Part shown: positions 10,266-20,657 of the stretch, one piece after another
Numbering within the stretch: position 1 is the stretch's first letter
How the letters are laid out: the number at the start of each line of letters is the position of its first letter
DNA from: Leptospiraceae bacterium
GTDB taxonomy: Bacteria > Spirochaetota > Leptospiria > Leptospirales > Leptospiraceae
Direction of reading: 5' to 3'
Length of the DNA: 64,000 bases
Assembly (NCBI GenBank): GCA_022402465.1
Contig: JAKRSH010000028.1
Location: 62,001-126,000 of the forward strand
The notes under the pieces: generated by a model
What the model saw: only the letters and a program-made list of their open reading frames with translations
The model's database searches: none
Told to the model about the DNA's origin: nothing
Made by a program: the position numbers and the translations under genes

Positions 10266-12650
10266 ATGCGATTTTTCAAATCGAAACATCTTGCTATGTT
10301 TCTTCTTGTGGTTTTATATTCCTCCTTTCGGCATCAATCAGCCTTGGTAGGCTCCGAAGACCCAGTTCCCTTCAATGGTTTTAGAGTAGGCCTACTTCAA
10401 GATGAACCCAACCTAGCAAGCACTATACAAGAAGCACCTTCTTTAAAATACTCTACACTTCCTAAAAAAATTGATCTAGCATCCAAACTCCCTATCCCTT
10501 ACCCACAAGGAAACCAAGCAAGTTCCGTAGGTCTTGTATTAGGTTATTTAATGAAATCTTATTATGAAAATTTAAAACTGGATCAACCAAAAGATTTAAA
10601 TAAAATATCGGTATCCAACCAAGAGAAGACTTCCTATTTCTATTCGCCTTCTTTTGTGTACAATTCAATCAATCATGGCAAAGACTTAGGAGGCTCCATT
10701 TTAGATGGATTGATTTTATTAGCTTCCAAGGGAATTCCTACTTGGGGAGAAATGCCCTATTCACCAGAGGATTATAGAAGCCAGAAAGATGAAATATCCT
10801 TAAACGCCTACTCTCATAGAATCAATGATTTTCGAAAAATTCCTCAGTCAGATATTATAAAAATAAAATCCTATATAGCAGCTAACAATCCATTGGTTGC
10901 ATCTATGCTTTTTTTTGAAAATTTTACCTTATATAAAAAAGGTGAGATCCTTAACCAAGAAAAGGGAAAATTTTTAGGTGCACAAGCGATTGCCTTAATT
11001 GGATATGATGACTCCAAAAAGGCGTTTAAGGTTTGGAATTCTTGGGGACCTAACTGGGGTGAGAACGGCTATGCCTGGATAAGTTATTCCCTCTTTCAGA
11101 AACTGGGATCCAGTGTGTATTGGATGGATGATCCCCCAAAATTACTTGATCCTGCGGATTTAGCACTTGCTTATCCAAACCAAATACATGCAACAAGAGG
11201 GAATTACCCGGATAGAGTTCGTATTTCTTGGGAAAATGTAAAAAATGCAATAGGCTATGAAATTTTTCGCAAAAGACCCTCTGAAACAAAATATACCTTA
11301 GTTGGTCTATCAATTGATAATGCTTTTGAAGATATGGGTGTGCAACAAGATTTAGTCTACCAGTATAGCCTTGCATCTGTTTTTTCAGAACAAAGTTCTT
11401 CACAAAATCCTGATCCGACCGAAGGATATTCTTCTAAGTCAAAACTTCCTATTACTTCTATGGAAATAACTGGACTAACAGCAAGCCAAGGAAGATTCGC
11501 AGATAAAATCCTAATTCGATGGGACCCAATCCCTGGAATAAGAAACTACCATTTGTATAAATACAATATATACTCCAAAGAATTCCGTTTATTATCTAAA
11601 ACAGCTAAACCGGAATTTATAGATAGAAAAGCACAAAGAAATGGAAATTTTGAGTTCTACCGAGTGTCTGTGGCAGGCAGCTTTGCAACAAGTTTCATTT
11701 CACAAGCTAGCTTCGGTTTTACGACATCAAGAGGGATTTCACTTCCGCCTCCTGAGTTGGTTTATGCTTCCCAGGGTGAATATACAGATAAAATCAATAT
11801 AACCTGGGAAGAAGTTCAAGGTGCTGTGGATTATAAAGTATATCGTTACACAAAGGAAAGCAATTTCTGGGAAGAACTCGGTCAAACGGCTAACCATATA
11901 TTTGATGATACAGAGCCTAAAGCATCTAACCACTACTATGCAGTATCTTCTTTAAACAAATTAGGAACTTGGAGTAGAGCATCTCTTCCCGTTTATGGAT
12001 TTATTTCTAAACTATCCATGAGATCTTCCAGCTTGAAACCTCCCCAAGAATTAAGTATATTTGAAGTAATGCAGAAGACGACTAAAGAAAATCTACTGAG
12101 ACTTAGTTGGAAACCTGTCCAGGATGCAAAAGAATATAGAATTTATTCCAAAATTGTGGGAGGTAGCTGGACAGTTATAGGGACTTCCAAATCGAATTAC
12201 TTTCAATTCCCTACTCAACCCGCTTCCAAATTCCACCTCTATTCAGTAAGTTCAGTGAATGATTTGGATCTGGAAGGTTTTAAAAGTAAATCTCTTTCTT
12301 ATGGTTGGCATCCCATTACCAAGGATGAATCAAGCATACGATCCTTTGGAAGTGATTCCAAATTAGAAAATTTCAAAGGACCTTGGACATCTATGTACTG
12401 GGATGGTAAGGCTACTGTTACACCTGTTCGCTTGAAAATAGAGTCAACAGATGATTTAAACCAAGCCTATACAATTGAATTGAACAACAAGGTCATTTAT
12501 GAGGGAGATTATTTACAGGAAAATAAAATAGTCGATCCCCAGGGTAGCTTCAAACTAGAACTATCTTCATCATCAGATGCGCTTTATTTGGAGATTAAAG
12601 ATAAAAAAATTCTCAAAGAAAATACTACCCTTTCTTTTCTTAGAGAGTAA
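10266..12650 (+). CDS. Secreted C1-papain-fold protein with fibronectin III-like repeats; catalytic residues apparently lost
   Basis: Papain C-terminal signature (FKVWNSWGPNWGENGYAWI) preceded by an altered Cys box (PQGNQASSVGLV) and altered His box (LGAQAIALIGYDD); at least four FN3-like repeats follow. Confidence 0.8.
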   Translation: MRFFKSKHLAMFLLVVLYSSFRHQSALVGSEDPVPFNGFRVGLLQDEPNLASTIQEAPSLKYSTLPKKIDLASKLPIPYPQGNQASSVGLVLGYLMKSYYENLKLDQPKDLNKISVSNQEKTSYFYSPSFVYNSINHGKDLGGSILDGLILLASKGIPTWGEMPYSPEDYRSQKDEISLNAYSHRINDFRKIPQSDIIKIKSYIAANNPLVASMLFFENFTLYKKGEILNQEKGKFLGAQAIALIGYDDSKKAFKVWNSWGPNWGENGYAWISYSLFQKLGSSVYWMDDPPKLLDPADLALAYPNQIHATRGNYPDRVRISWENVKNAIGYEIFRKRPSETKYTLVGLSIDNAFEDMGVQQDLVYQYSLASVFSEQSSSQNPDPTEGYSSKSKLPITSMEITGLTASQGRFADKILIRWDPIPGIRNYHLYKYNIYSKEFRLLSKTAKPEFIDRKAQRNGNFEFYRVSVAGSFATSFISQASFGFTTSRGISLPPPELVYASQGEYTDKINITWEEVQGAVDYKVYRYTKESNFWEELGQTANHIFDDTEPKASNHYYAVSSLNKLGTWSRASLPVYGFISKLSMRSSSLKPPQELSIFEVMQKTTKENLLRLSWKPVQDAKEYRIYSKIVGGSWTVIGTSKSNYFQFPTQPASKFHLYSVSSVNDLDLEGFKSKSLSYGWHPITKDESSIRSFGSDSKLENFKGPWTSMYWDGKATVTPVRLKIESTDDLNQAYTIELNNKVIYEGDYLQENKIVDPQGSFKLELSSSSDALYLEIKDKKILKENTTLSFLRE

Positions 12651-12719
12651 TACTGTATTCCCATCTCCCGTTTGAGTATGTATTGCCTCCCTTTGAAAAA
12701 AAATAGATAGTGTTTCATT

Positions 12720-14228
12720 TTAAGAATACACAGCCACCTTGTCAGTTATTCCTTTTAAGCTGAACTCTCCATGATAATTCACCGAACTCTTATTAGTTGC
12801 ATTTAAATCATTATAGAATTCTCGACTCATAGCAATAGGAAGTTTCAATTCTTTTGTAAAGGATTCTAGTCGAGAGGAAAGATTCACTGAATTACCAATT
12901 ATGGTAAATTCCATGCGACTCTTTGACCCTATATTTCCTAAAGTAACTTCTCCAAAATGAAGACCAATACCTATTTGTAATTTCCCATCGGCAAATGGTA
13001 TCGAATCTAGTTCTCGAAGCATGTCTCTTGCCGCTGTATAAGCTGAATCCGATGGATTCGAGATAGGAATGATCCCTCCAAAAATAGCTAGAATTCCATC
13101 GCCAATAAACTTATTTATAATTCCATCATTTGCAACTATGCATGTATTCATTTTATCAAAATATGAATTCAAAAACTGTACAACCTGTTCGGGTGGAAGC
13201 TTTTCTGAAAAAGATGTAAAATTTCGTATATCTGAAAATAAGATTGCAACTTTCTCCTTTTTCCCACCTAACTCTGGAGGATGTTTCAAAAGATAATCTC
13301 GTATACGTCCATCAACCATCTTTCCAAATATTTCACGTATAGTTTCTTTCTCTAGTAGTTCGCGACTCATAGTATTCATAGTGTATTTTATTGTTCCCAG
13401 TTCATCTTTGGAATCCACAAATATCGCTCCGGTAAAGTCACCCGTTCTAACATTATCTGTAAGACTTTGGATTTCATTCAGTGGTCTACGCAAAGATTGA
13501 ACTAAAAAATATGTGAGTATTGCACCTGAAATTATAAAAATAAAAACTAGTAAGAAAAAATATATAACATCTTCTTCCTTGCTAACATTTCCGATACTCG
13601 CATTGAGTGCAAAGAAGATAACAAGCATAGGAAACATTACTGCCGAGAAAAAATAAAAACTAAATTTTCCAATTAATCCATCCTTCAAAAATTTAGAAAG
13701 ATTGAAAATTTCGTCCTGTTCAAATACTAAAGGAAAAAGGAATATTTTAAAATAATAATCACAAGCAAAATAGGAAAGTGCAAAGCTATAGATTGAAACA
13801 AGCAGAGATACTAACAAGAGCAACATCTGCGAGACTTCTGTAATTGGAATTTCTTTCGTTACTAAAAAATACCTAGAAAGACTTATACCTATAGCCCAAC
13901 CTAAGGAACCAATGAAGGACCCTATAATAGGCATTCTGAGAGATAATCTCTTTATATAAATTGGGATCTTATGAATGGGAGTCTGTCTCTTTATAATTAT
14001 CATAATAGGTAAAAAGATAGCATACAATAATAATGTAGGGAGGATAAATGATGGTAGAATACTGATCTTCCAATTAAATTTATTAAATTCTTGGAATAAA
14101 TGAAGGTCTTCTTCTTTGATTAAAATATAAGAGAGACAAGCATTTAAGCCCACTGTAAATATATTTGCAACTATTACAGAAATAAGAGGGATATTCGCGC
14201 GAAATACTTTTTGTTGTGTAAGATTCAA
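12720..14228 (-). CDS. Membrane adenylate/guanylate cyclase with HAMP domain
   Basis: Class III cyclase motifs (VAILFSDIRNFTSFSEKLPPEQVVQFLNSYF, GKLQIGIGLHFGEVTLGNIGSKSRMEFTIIGNSVNLSSRLE). Confidence 0.9.
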   Translation of the reverse strand: MNLTQQKVFRANIPLISVIVANIFTVGLNACLSYILIKEEDLHLFQEFNKFNWKISILPSFILPTLLLYAIFLPIMIIIKRQTPIHKIPIYIKRLSLRMPIIGSFIGSLGWAIGISLSRYFLVTKEIPITEVSQMLLLLVSLLVSIYSFALSYFACDYYFKIFLFPLVFEQDEIFNLSKFLKDGLIGKFSFYFFSAVMFPMLVIFFALNASIGNVSKEEDVIYFFLLVFIFIISGAILTYFLVQSLRRPLNEIQSLTDNVRTGDFTGAIFVDSKDELGTIKYTMNTMSRELLEKETIREIFGKMVDGRIRDYLLKHPPELGGKKEKVAILFSDIRNFTSFSEKLPPEQVVQFLNSYFDKMNTCIVANDGIINKFIGDGILAIFGGIIPISNPSDSAYTAARDMLRELDSIPFADGKLQIGIGLHFGEVTLGNIGSKSRMEFTIIGNSVNLSSRLESFTKELKLPIAMSREFYNDLNATNKSSVNYHGEFSLKGITDKVAVYS

Positions 14229-14303
14229 ACTTGACTCCTAAAACGCATATTATTATGATTTATCTTTGTAAGAGCTTTTCTGCAAATAAGAATTCTCAAC
14301 TTT

Positions 14304-15308
14304 ATGAAAAATAGTAAATTATGGATGCTAGTTCTTCCTCTCTACCTAACACAAATCTTTATAAACAATAAAATTTATTGTGATGAAAATAATGAACCTA
14401 TTATAACTTCAAGGTCTGTTGACATATCTAATCCCAATTATATTCAACAAATTTCTTGCGAGGAAAGAAAATGCCATAAGTTAGAGCTTACTGATGTCAA
14501 TTTAAATGATATCCAAGACCAAGTTTTTGATTTAATGGGCAAGGAAGCTGGCAAAATCTTTGTAGAAGTTCAAGAAAATCCAAATACAATTACTGATGAG
14601 AAAAATGAAGTATGGTTGAAATACCTTCGCGAGATAGCCAATCGTAAGGGAAGGGTCATTTTTGAACCAATTTATATACAAACTCGTGATATGAGTTTTA
14701 ATGATATACCAATTTATGGTGGTTATTTTAAACTGGGATCTTCAATTTACAGTAGATTCAATTCTATACTTATCTATGGAAGAATGGAACACTATAATGC
14801 AAAGGTACTCTTTCATCCTAAGACACACCATATAATGGCTTATTTCTTCGTCCACAAAAACTATGGTAGCATATGCAAAACGGTTTTTTCAAATTGCAAC
14901 AGCATCGAATATATTGATGATGATGTCTTTGATTTTCAACTTGAAGAAGCTCTAAGCAAAACAAAGGAGAATTTTTTTATAGTTGAGTTCACTAATACTA
15001 AAGCGAATCTTCCCTTCTTTCGTATGGAGGTTGAAGCCTTACTTGAGGTTAACAAGTCCTCAAGATTGTATAAATGGTTGGTAGCATCAAAAGTATCTGA
15101 GGCCAAGCCTATAGTTCAAGAGCGATTTCTAACTGTCCCAATTGCAATAAAAATCATCGATTATTCATTGTCAGCTTATGACCTAGTTCAAAGTATTCGA
15201 ATGTACTCATCTGCTCGGTCCTGGAAGGCTACTACTTATTTTGAAGAATCAGCTGAGGGTAAAGCCATCAAGTCTGTACATTTTGAAAGAATTACTGAAG
15301 AAAGATAA
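14304..15308 (+). CDS. Hypothetical exported protein
   Basis: N-terminal hydrophobic signal-like segment; 334 aa. Confidence 0.65.
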   Translation: MKNSKLWMLVLPLYLTQIFINNKIYCDENNEPIITSRSVDISNPNYIQQISCEERKCHKLELTDVNLNDIQDQVFDLMGKEAGKIFVEVQENPNTITDEKNEVWLKYLREIANRKGRVIFEPIYIQTRDMSFNDIPIYGGYFKLGSSIYSRFNSILIYGRMEHYNAKVLFHPKTHHIMAYFFVHKNYGSICKTVFSNCNSIEYIDDDVFDFQLEEALSKTKENFFIVEFTNTKANLPFFRMEVEALLEVNKSSRLYKWLVASKVSEAKPIVQERFLTVPIAIKIIDYSLSAYDLVQSIRMYSSARSWKATTYFEESAEGKAIKSVHFERITEER

Positions 15309-15334
15309 TTGATTCAAGAATATTAAAGATTTTA

Positions 15335-16204
15335 TCATTTTAAAAATCTATGATCTAGAGCGGGAATTTTCTTTCGAGCTATCTCAATTGAATCGGTATC
15401 GATTTCAATAATTCTGCATCCTATTTCTGTTCCTGCATCCGAAAGTATTTCGCCCCAGGGAGAGATAACCATGGAATGCCCATACGTTTTCTTTAGAGAG
15501 GAGGCCTGAGGCAATCTTAGATCTTTACTGGTCTCAGAGTTGGATTTAGATAATTTGTGAGTACCTGTTTGGCCTGGAGCAACAATGTATACAAAATTTT
15601 CTATAGCTCGCGCTCGAAGTAAAATTTCCCAATGTGCCCTACCTGTTAATTCAGTAAATGCGGAGGGAACAAAAATAATTTGTACATTTTGTTCGGAGAT
15701 CTTTCGAAAAAGTTCTGGAAATCGAAGATCGTAACAAATAACGGAAGATACTCTTCCAATTTCAGGAATATCAATTGTATTTGGAATTGCAGATCCAGGA
15801 AACACAGTTCTAGATTCTTTGTACTGAATTCCATCTCCAGGATTCGTATCGAAAAGGTGAATTTTATTATATTGGAATACTTCTTTCCCTTCTGGAGAAA
15901 ATATCGATGCTCTGTTATATGCTTTTTCTGGATTTGGACTTATGGAAGGATAACCACCACCGAGAACATAGATTTGAAATTCAAGGGCAACTTTACGTAA
16001 GAAATTCTCCGCCATTTTTTGAATCGTACCAAGATTTTGAATTTTATCGGACTCTCTTCCCATATAAGCAAAATTTTCAGGTAGTGCAACAAGCTTAGCA
16101 CCTTCTTTATAAGCCTGTTTTATCCAATGATGGCATTGTTCTAAATTGGATTCAATTTCATCAGAACTATTTAATTGAATTGTAGCAAGTTTTGTTTTTG
16201 GCAT
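15335..16204 (-). CDS. Carbon-nitrogen hydrolase (nitrilase family, Nit1/omega-amidase-like)
   Basis: Motifs KLVALPENFAYMG, YNKIHLFD, SVICYDLRFPELFR; start set at MPKTKLATIQLN because the upstream extension lies over argB. Confidence 0.9.
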   Translation of the reverse strand: MPKTKLATIQLNSSDEIESNLEQCHHWIKQAYKEGAKLVALPENFAYMGRESDKIQNLGTIQKMAENFLRKVALEFQIYVLGGGYPSISPNPEKAYNRASIFSPEGKEVFQYNKIHLFDTNPGDGIQYKESRTVFPGSAIPNTIDIPEIGRVSSVICYDLRFPELFRKISEQNVQIIFVPSAFTELTGRAHWEILLRARAIENFVYIVAPGQTGTHKLSKSNSETSKDLRLPQASSLKKTYGHSMVISPWGEILSDAGTEIGCRIIEIDTDSIEIARKKIPALDHRFLK

Positions 16205-16249
16205 AAAAAACGTCTTTGAAAAATAGAAACTACTAGTAACAAGGTCATA

Positions 16250-17107
16250 ATGGAAAGGCAGATTGAAAAAGTAAACCATATCCTCGAAGCGCTTCCTTAT
16301 ATCACAAAATACAATGGGAAGACTATCGTAATCAAATACGGTGGAGCAGCCATGGTACATGAAGAACTGAGAGGTTCTTTTGCCCAAGATATTGTTCTTC
16401 TCAAATTTTTGGGTATCAATCCAGTTGTGGTTCATGGTGGCGGACCTGAAATCAATGGGCTTTTGAAGGCATTGAATATTAAATCTGAATTTATACGTGG
16501 GAATAGAGTCACTACCCCAGAAACTATGGATGTAGTAGAAATGGTTCTCACTGGAAGAGTGAATAAACAAATAGTTTCCTTGATCAATGATCAAGGTGGT
16601 AAGGCAGTAGGAATCAGCGGCAAAGATGGAAAGATGGCACTTGCCGAGAAACTATATATGAATATAGATGGGGAAGAAGTCGACCTCGGCCTAGTTGGTA
16701 AAATCAAAGAGATAGATACCTCCATCCTAGATAATCTTAGAGATGAGAATTTTATTCCTGTCATCTCTCCCATAGCCTATTCTGCAGAAGGGACATCTAT
16801 GAATATCAATGCAGACACTATGGCAGGAGCAATCGCAGCGGCCCTGAAGGCGGAAAAATTAATTCTTCTTACCGATACAGAAGGGATTCTGATTCATAAT
16901 AAATTAGTAACTGGATTGAATCGATCCAAAGTGGAAGAATATATAGCCTCTGGCGATATCACTGGAGGAATGATTCCCAAGGTAGAATGCTGTATTACAG
17001 CAATTGACCAAGGTGTCAAGCGTTCTCATATCATAGATGGACGAGTGGCACATGCAGTTCTTTTAGAAATCTTTACTGACAGTGGAGTTGGCTCTCTGAT
17101 AGAGTGA
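16250..17107 (+). CDS. argB: Acetylglutamate kinase
   Basis: [22 protein letters not shown] and IPKVECC motifs. Confidence 0.95.
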   Translation: MERQIEKVNHILEALPYITKYNGKTIVIKYGGAAMVHEELRGSFAQDIVLLKFLGINPVVVHGGGPEINGLLKALNIKSEFIRGNRVTTPETMDVVEMVLTGRVNKQIVSLINDQGGKAVGISGKDGKMALAEKLYMNIDGEEVDLGLVGKIKEIDTSILDNLRDENFIPVISPIAYSAEGTSMNINADTMAGAIAAALKAEKLILLTDTEGILIHNKLVTGLNRSKVEEYIASGDITGGMIPKVECCITAIDQGVKRSHIIDGRVAHAVLLEIFTDSGVGSLIE

Positions 17108-17112
17108 GTACT

Positions 17113-18867
17113 ATGTCAGAAATGAAGCTCACACTCGGACTCATCACTGAGATTACATCTAAGATTAATTCTGTAGAAGACCTTCAATCTCTACTCCATA
17201 CTATTATGGACACAACGAAACGTGTGCTTAATACGGATGGATGTTCTCTCCTACTATATGATAAGGATGAAGATTGTTTAGTCTTTGATATAACAGTAGG
17301 CGCTAAGAAAGAAATTTTATCTAAGCTAAAAGTTCCTAGGGGCAAAGGAATTGCTGGGATGGTTCTTGAATCATTGAAGCCTGAAATAGTAAATGACGCT
17401 GAAAATGATAATAGAATTTATAAAAATATTGATGACCAAGTTGGATTCAAAACTAAAAATCTGATTTGTGTGCCTATGCTTGCGAACGGTGAAGTACAAG
17501 GTGTACTTGAAGCTGTAAATTCATCCGATGAAAGAGATTTTACAGAAAAAGATATTAAAATCCTCCGCTATTTGAGTGATCTCGCTGCAATATCTATTCG
17601 CAATAGAAAATTAATTGATGCCCTCGAAGCACGAGCAAATGAACTGAATACATTATTTCAAATATCTCAATCACTTTCCACAATAGTAGACCTAGATCAG
17701 TTTCTTGAATCTACAGTAAAGTCGATTACAGCAATTATGAAGGCGGATAAGGTTGGGATTCTTTTCCAAGGAAGTCAACCTAAAGGCTATGATTTTATCA
17801 AGACTCATGGCTTCCCTCATGCTATCCAAGATTTGAAAGAAGGCATAGGACCCTTAGATAGAATCCTAGAATCAGTTAGAACGGTTGGTCAAAAAGTAGC
17901 CTTGCATGTAAATTCATCTGCAGCAGCTACCGAAATATCAAAGTTAGGTTACTTCAAGAAACATTTAATCATTATCCCTATTCAAAGAAATTTAGAAACC
18001 TTAGGTATACTATTAGTTGCCGATCAAATAGATAATTCATCCTTCGATGATGCAGAGATTCGCATTCTTTCTACTATTTCCAATCAAATCGCAGAAGCGT
18101 TCACAACTTTAATTGTTAAAGAACAAAGTGAACAATTAAAATATATTCAAAGAGACTTACAAGTTGCAGCACAGATACAAAAGAATTCACTTCCTATAAT
18201 ACCAGATACTTATGGAGACTTGGAATTTTCGGCTTTTTACAAGGCTTCCAAAGAGATAGGTGGTGACTTCTATGATTTAGTAGTTCATAGTCCAACAGAA
18301 ATTTCGGTAATGATAGCAGATGTTTCTGGGAAAGGAACACCAGCAGCATTATTTATGGAGTTCAGCAAAACTATTATTTCTAGTGAAGTGTCTAGATCTA
18401 ATTCTCCCAGTGATGCCTTATTTAAATCTAACAATATTATTCAGGAAAAATCAGCATTTGTTCTTTTTGTAACAGTGATGCTCGTACGTATCAACACTAC
18501 CAATAAAACACTTACCTATGCTACAGCAGGCCATAATAGACAGTTTCTTTATAGAAGGTCTCAGAAAGATATAAGCTTACTTTCTGGGAAAGGCACTCCC
18601 TTAGGAATAGGTCAAACAGAATTCTCAGAACACACCATAGATTATGAACCTGGTGATTATCTCATATTGTATACAGATGGTGTAACCGAAGTCATGAATA
18701 CAAGCGATGAAATGTATGAGGAAGAAAGATTCATAGAAGATATTCTTGCTATGGAAGAAGATACTGCCAAAGATATCCAAGCAAAAATTATCCAGCATAC
18801 GAATAAATTCCAAGGAAATGCTGAACAACACGATGACTATACCTTGTTTATTATAAAACTAAACTAG
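17113..18867 (+). CDS. GAF-domain PP2C/SpoIIE-type phosphatase (RsbU-like)
   Basis: Two GAF-like domains, then RDLQVAAQIQKNSLP...EIGGDFYDLV...GHNRQFLYR...LYTDGVTEVMN. An in-frame GTG at 17104 is an alternative start. Confidence 0.9.
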   Translation: MSEMKLTLGLITEITSKINSVEDLQSLLHTIMDTTKRVLNTDGCSLLLYDKDEDCLVFDITVGAKKEILSKLKVPRGKGIAGMVLESLKPEIVNDAENDNRIYKNIDDQVGFKTKNLICVPMLANGEVQGVLEAVNSSDERDFTEKDIKILRYLSDLAAISIRNRKLIDALEARANELNTLFQISQSLSTIVDLDQFLESTVKSITAIMKADKVGILFQGSQPKGYDFIKTHGFPHAIQDLKEGIGPLDRILESVRTVGQKVALHVNSSAAATEISKLGYFKKHLIIIPIQRNLETLGILLVADQIDNSSFDDAEIRILSTISNQIAEAFTTLIVKEQSEQLKYIQRDLQVAAQIQKNSLPIIPDTYGDLEFSAFYKASKEIGGDFYDLVVHSPTEISVMIADVSGKGTPAALFMEFSKTIISSEVSRSNSPSDALFKSNNIIQEKSAFVLFVTVMLVRINTTNKTLTYATAGHNRQFLYRRSQKDISLLSGKGTPLGIGQTEFSEHTIDYEPGDYLILYTDGVTEVMNTSDEMYEEERFIEDILAMEEDTAKDIQAKIIQHTNKFQGNAEQHDDYTLFIIKLN

Positions 18868-18955
18868 TATTTATATTTAAAATTTTCAAGCTAAGATCTT
18901 CCTGCATTATAGATTAATGCCGCTTTACTATTTTTAATTTTTCTTAAACCAAAAA

Positions 18956-19765
18956 TCACCACCATTCATAAAAAAAATGAACTGGCCCCTTTCCCTTACC
19001 TATCTCTAAATGAGCTGAAGCTTTGATTGTACCTGTTAGATACGTTTTTGCGATACGGATTGCATCAAGAGAATTATTTCCTTTTGCTAATTCTGCCGCA
19101 ATAGCAGCTGAAAACGTACAACCTGTTCCATGCGTATTATTACTTGCAATTCTTTCAGACTCGATCCAAGTTATCTTACCGCCTTTCTCAATGATACAAT
19201 CAGCACTCTTTTCTTGGTCTTGAGAATGCCCACCTTTTACAACTACAACTTCGGGGCCATAACCCAAGATTTCTTTACCTGCAAATTCCATATCACTTGG
19301 ATTCGCAATTTCTTTCCCAATCAAATCACCTGCCTCAGGAATATTCGGTGTTAAGACAGATGTTAAAGGAAGAATCTCCGATTTTAATGCTTGGATTGCA
19401 TCTTCCTGTAGTAATCTATGTCCTGATTTTGCAACCATAACAGGATCAACTACAATAAATTTAGGCTTATATTCTCTTAATTTTGCAGCTACCAAAGTGA
19501 TGATTTCTGCCTTATGAAGCATTCCTATTTTGACTACTTTAACATCGAGGTCTTCAAACATTGAATCAATCTGTTCAGCTATGGACTGTAAGGGAAGATC
19601 ATAGAGACCTTTAACTCCAGTTGTATTTTGTATGGGCAGTGAAGTTAAAACCGTACAGGCGTATACTCCTCTAGCAGAAAATGTCTTAAGGTCCGCTTGC
19701 ATCCCAGCTCCCCCACTTCCATCAAAACCAGCGATACTTAAAGCAATGGGAAAATTTGGTTTCAT
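18956..19765 (-). CDS. thiD: Hydroxymethylpyrimidine/phosphomethylpyrimidine kinase
   Basis: ALSIAGFDGSGGAGMQADLKTF and NNTHGTGCTFSAAIAA motifs. Confidence 0.95.
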   Translation of the reverse strand: MKPNFPIALSIAGFDGSGGAGMQADLKTFSARGVYACTVLTSLPIQNTTGVKGLYDLPLQSIAEQIDSMFEDLDVKVVKIGMLHKAEIITLVAAKLREYKPKFIVVDPVMVAKSGHRLLQEDAIQALKSEILPLTSVLTPNIPEAGDLIGKEIANPSDMEFAGKEILGYGPEVVVVKGGHSQDQEKSADCIIEKGGKITWIESERIASNNTHGTGCTFSAAIAAELAKGNNSLDAIRIAKTYLTGTIKASAHLEIGKGKGPVHFFYEWW

Positions 19766-20523
19766 AGCTTTTCAATCCTTAATGAAGGTTTAGTGGAATC
19801 AAAATGGATTGTACTCATAGCGTCTAAGAATCTTTCTCTATAATTTCCTAAGCCTGTGTTGTCTAATGCGGCTTTTTCACCTAATACTCCATAGTATGCG
19901 ACGGCGGAAGCAATGCTTTCAATTGATTTATTTCCAGAAGCTAAGACTGCAGCTAGATAAGAGGAGAGAACGCAGCCTGTTCCTGTAATCTTTGCCATAA
20001 TTGGAGTACCATTGTTAACACGATACCTATCAATGCCATTTGAAATGTAATCAACCTCACCACTTACAACTACTATACACTTTCTTTCCTTGGCTAAGTC
20101 ATCCGCCGTGGCTTCCACAGATTTTGTTTCTATAGTTGAGTCTACTCCTCTGGTTGTGGAAGATAAACCAGCGATACTAGAAATCTCAGAAGCATTTCCT
20201 CGAATTAAATCAATTTTACCTGATCCTAGTATTTCTTTACATGCTGAAGATCGAATGCTGCTTGCCCCTGCACCAACAGGATCCAATACAATATTCTTTG
20301 CATTAGAATTAGAAAGAACTTTTCGCATTACGTCCATCTGGTGAGATGATATTGTTCCTATATTCAAACAAATACCATTTGTAATATCTACAAGTTCGTA
20401 GGCATCGATTGGATCATCCGACATTACAGGTGATGCACCTAATGCAATTAAGGAACTTGCAATAAAATGCGTAGTAACGTGGTTGGTTATATTTAATATG
20501 AGAGGATTATTGGTTATCATCAC
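19762..20523 (-). CDS. thiM: Hydroxyethylthiazole kinase
   Basis: NPLILNITNHVTTHFIASSLIALGASPVMSDDP, ITGTGCVLSSYLAA. Confidence 0.93.
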   Translation of the reverse strand: MMITNNPLILNITNHVTTHFIASSLIALGASPVMSDDPIDAYELVDITNGICLNIGTISSHQMDVMRKVLSNSNAKNIVLDPVGAGASSIRSSACKEILGSGKIDLIRGNASEISSIAGLSSTTRGVDSTIETKSVEATADDLAKERKCIVVVSGEVDYISNGIDRYRVNNGTPIMAKITGTGCVLSSYLAAVLASGNKSIESIASAVAYYGVLGEKAALDNTGLGNYRERFLDAMSTIHFDSTKPSLRIEKL

Positions 20524-20617
20524 TCTGCCTCCGCTAGTATAATCTAGATCAGGTCCTCAGGGTATAATCTCAGACCAACTTTCACATCTCTAGTGAAAGC
20601 GGGACACCCCCGGTGAA
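20524..20617 (-). ncRNA. TPP riboswitch (THI element)
   Basis: Reverse strand reads CACCGGGGGTGTCCCGC ... GTCTGAGATTATACCCTGAGGACCTGATCTAGATTATACTAGCGGAGGCAGAG, matching the THI-box conserved blocks, directly upstream of thiM. Confidence 0.95.
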
Positions 20618-20657
20618 AAAGAATTCTATTTATAGAAAATTTTTTGTATTCCTAGAG

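Noticed and set aside
16205-16594. N-terminal extension of the nitrilase ORF
   Set aside because: Lies antisense over argB; the family N-terminus begins at MPKTKLATIQLN.
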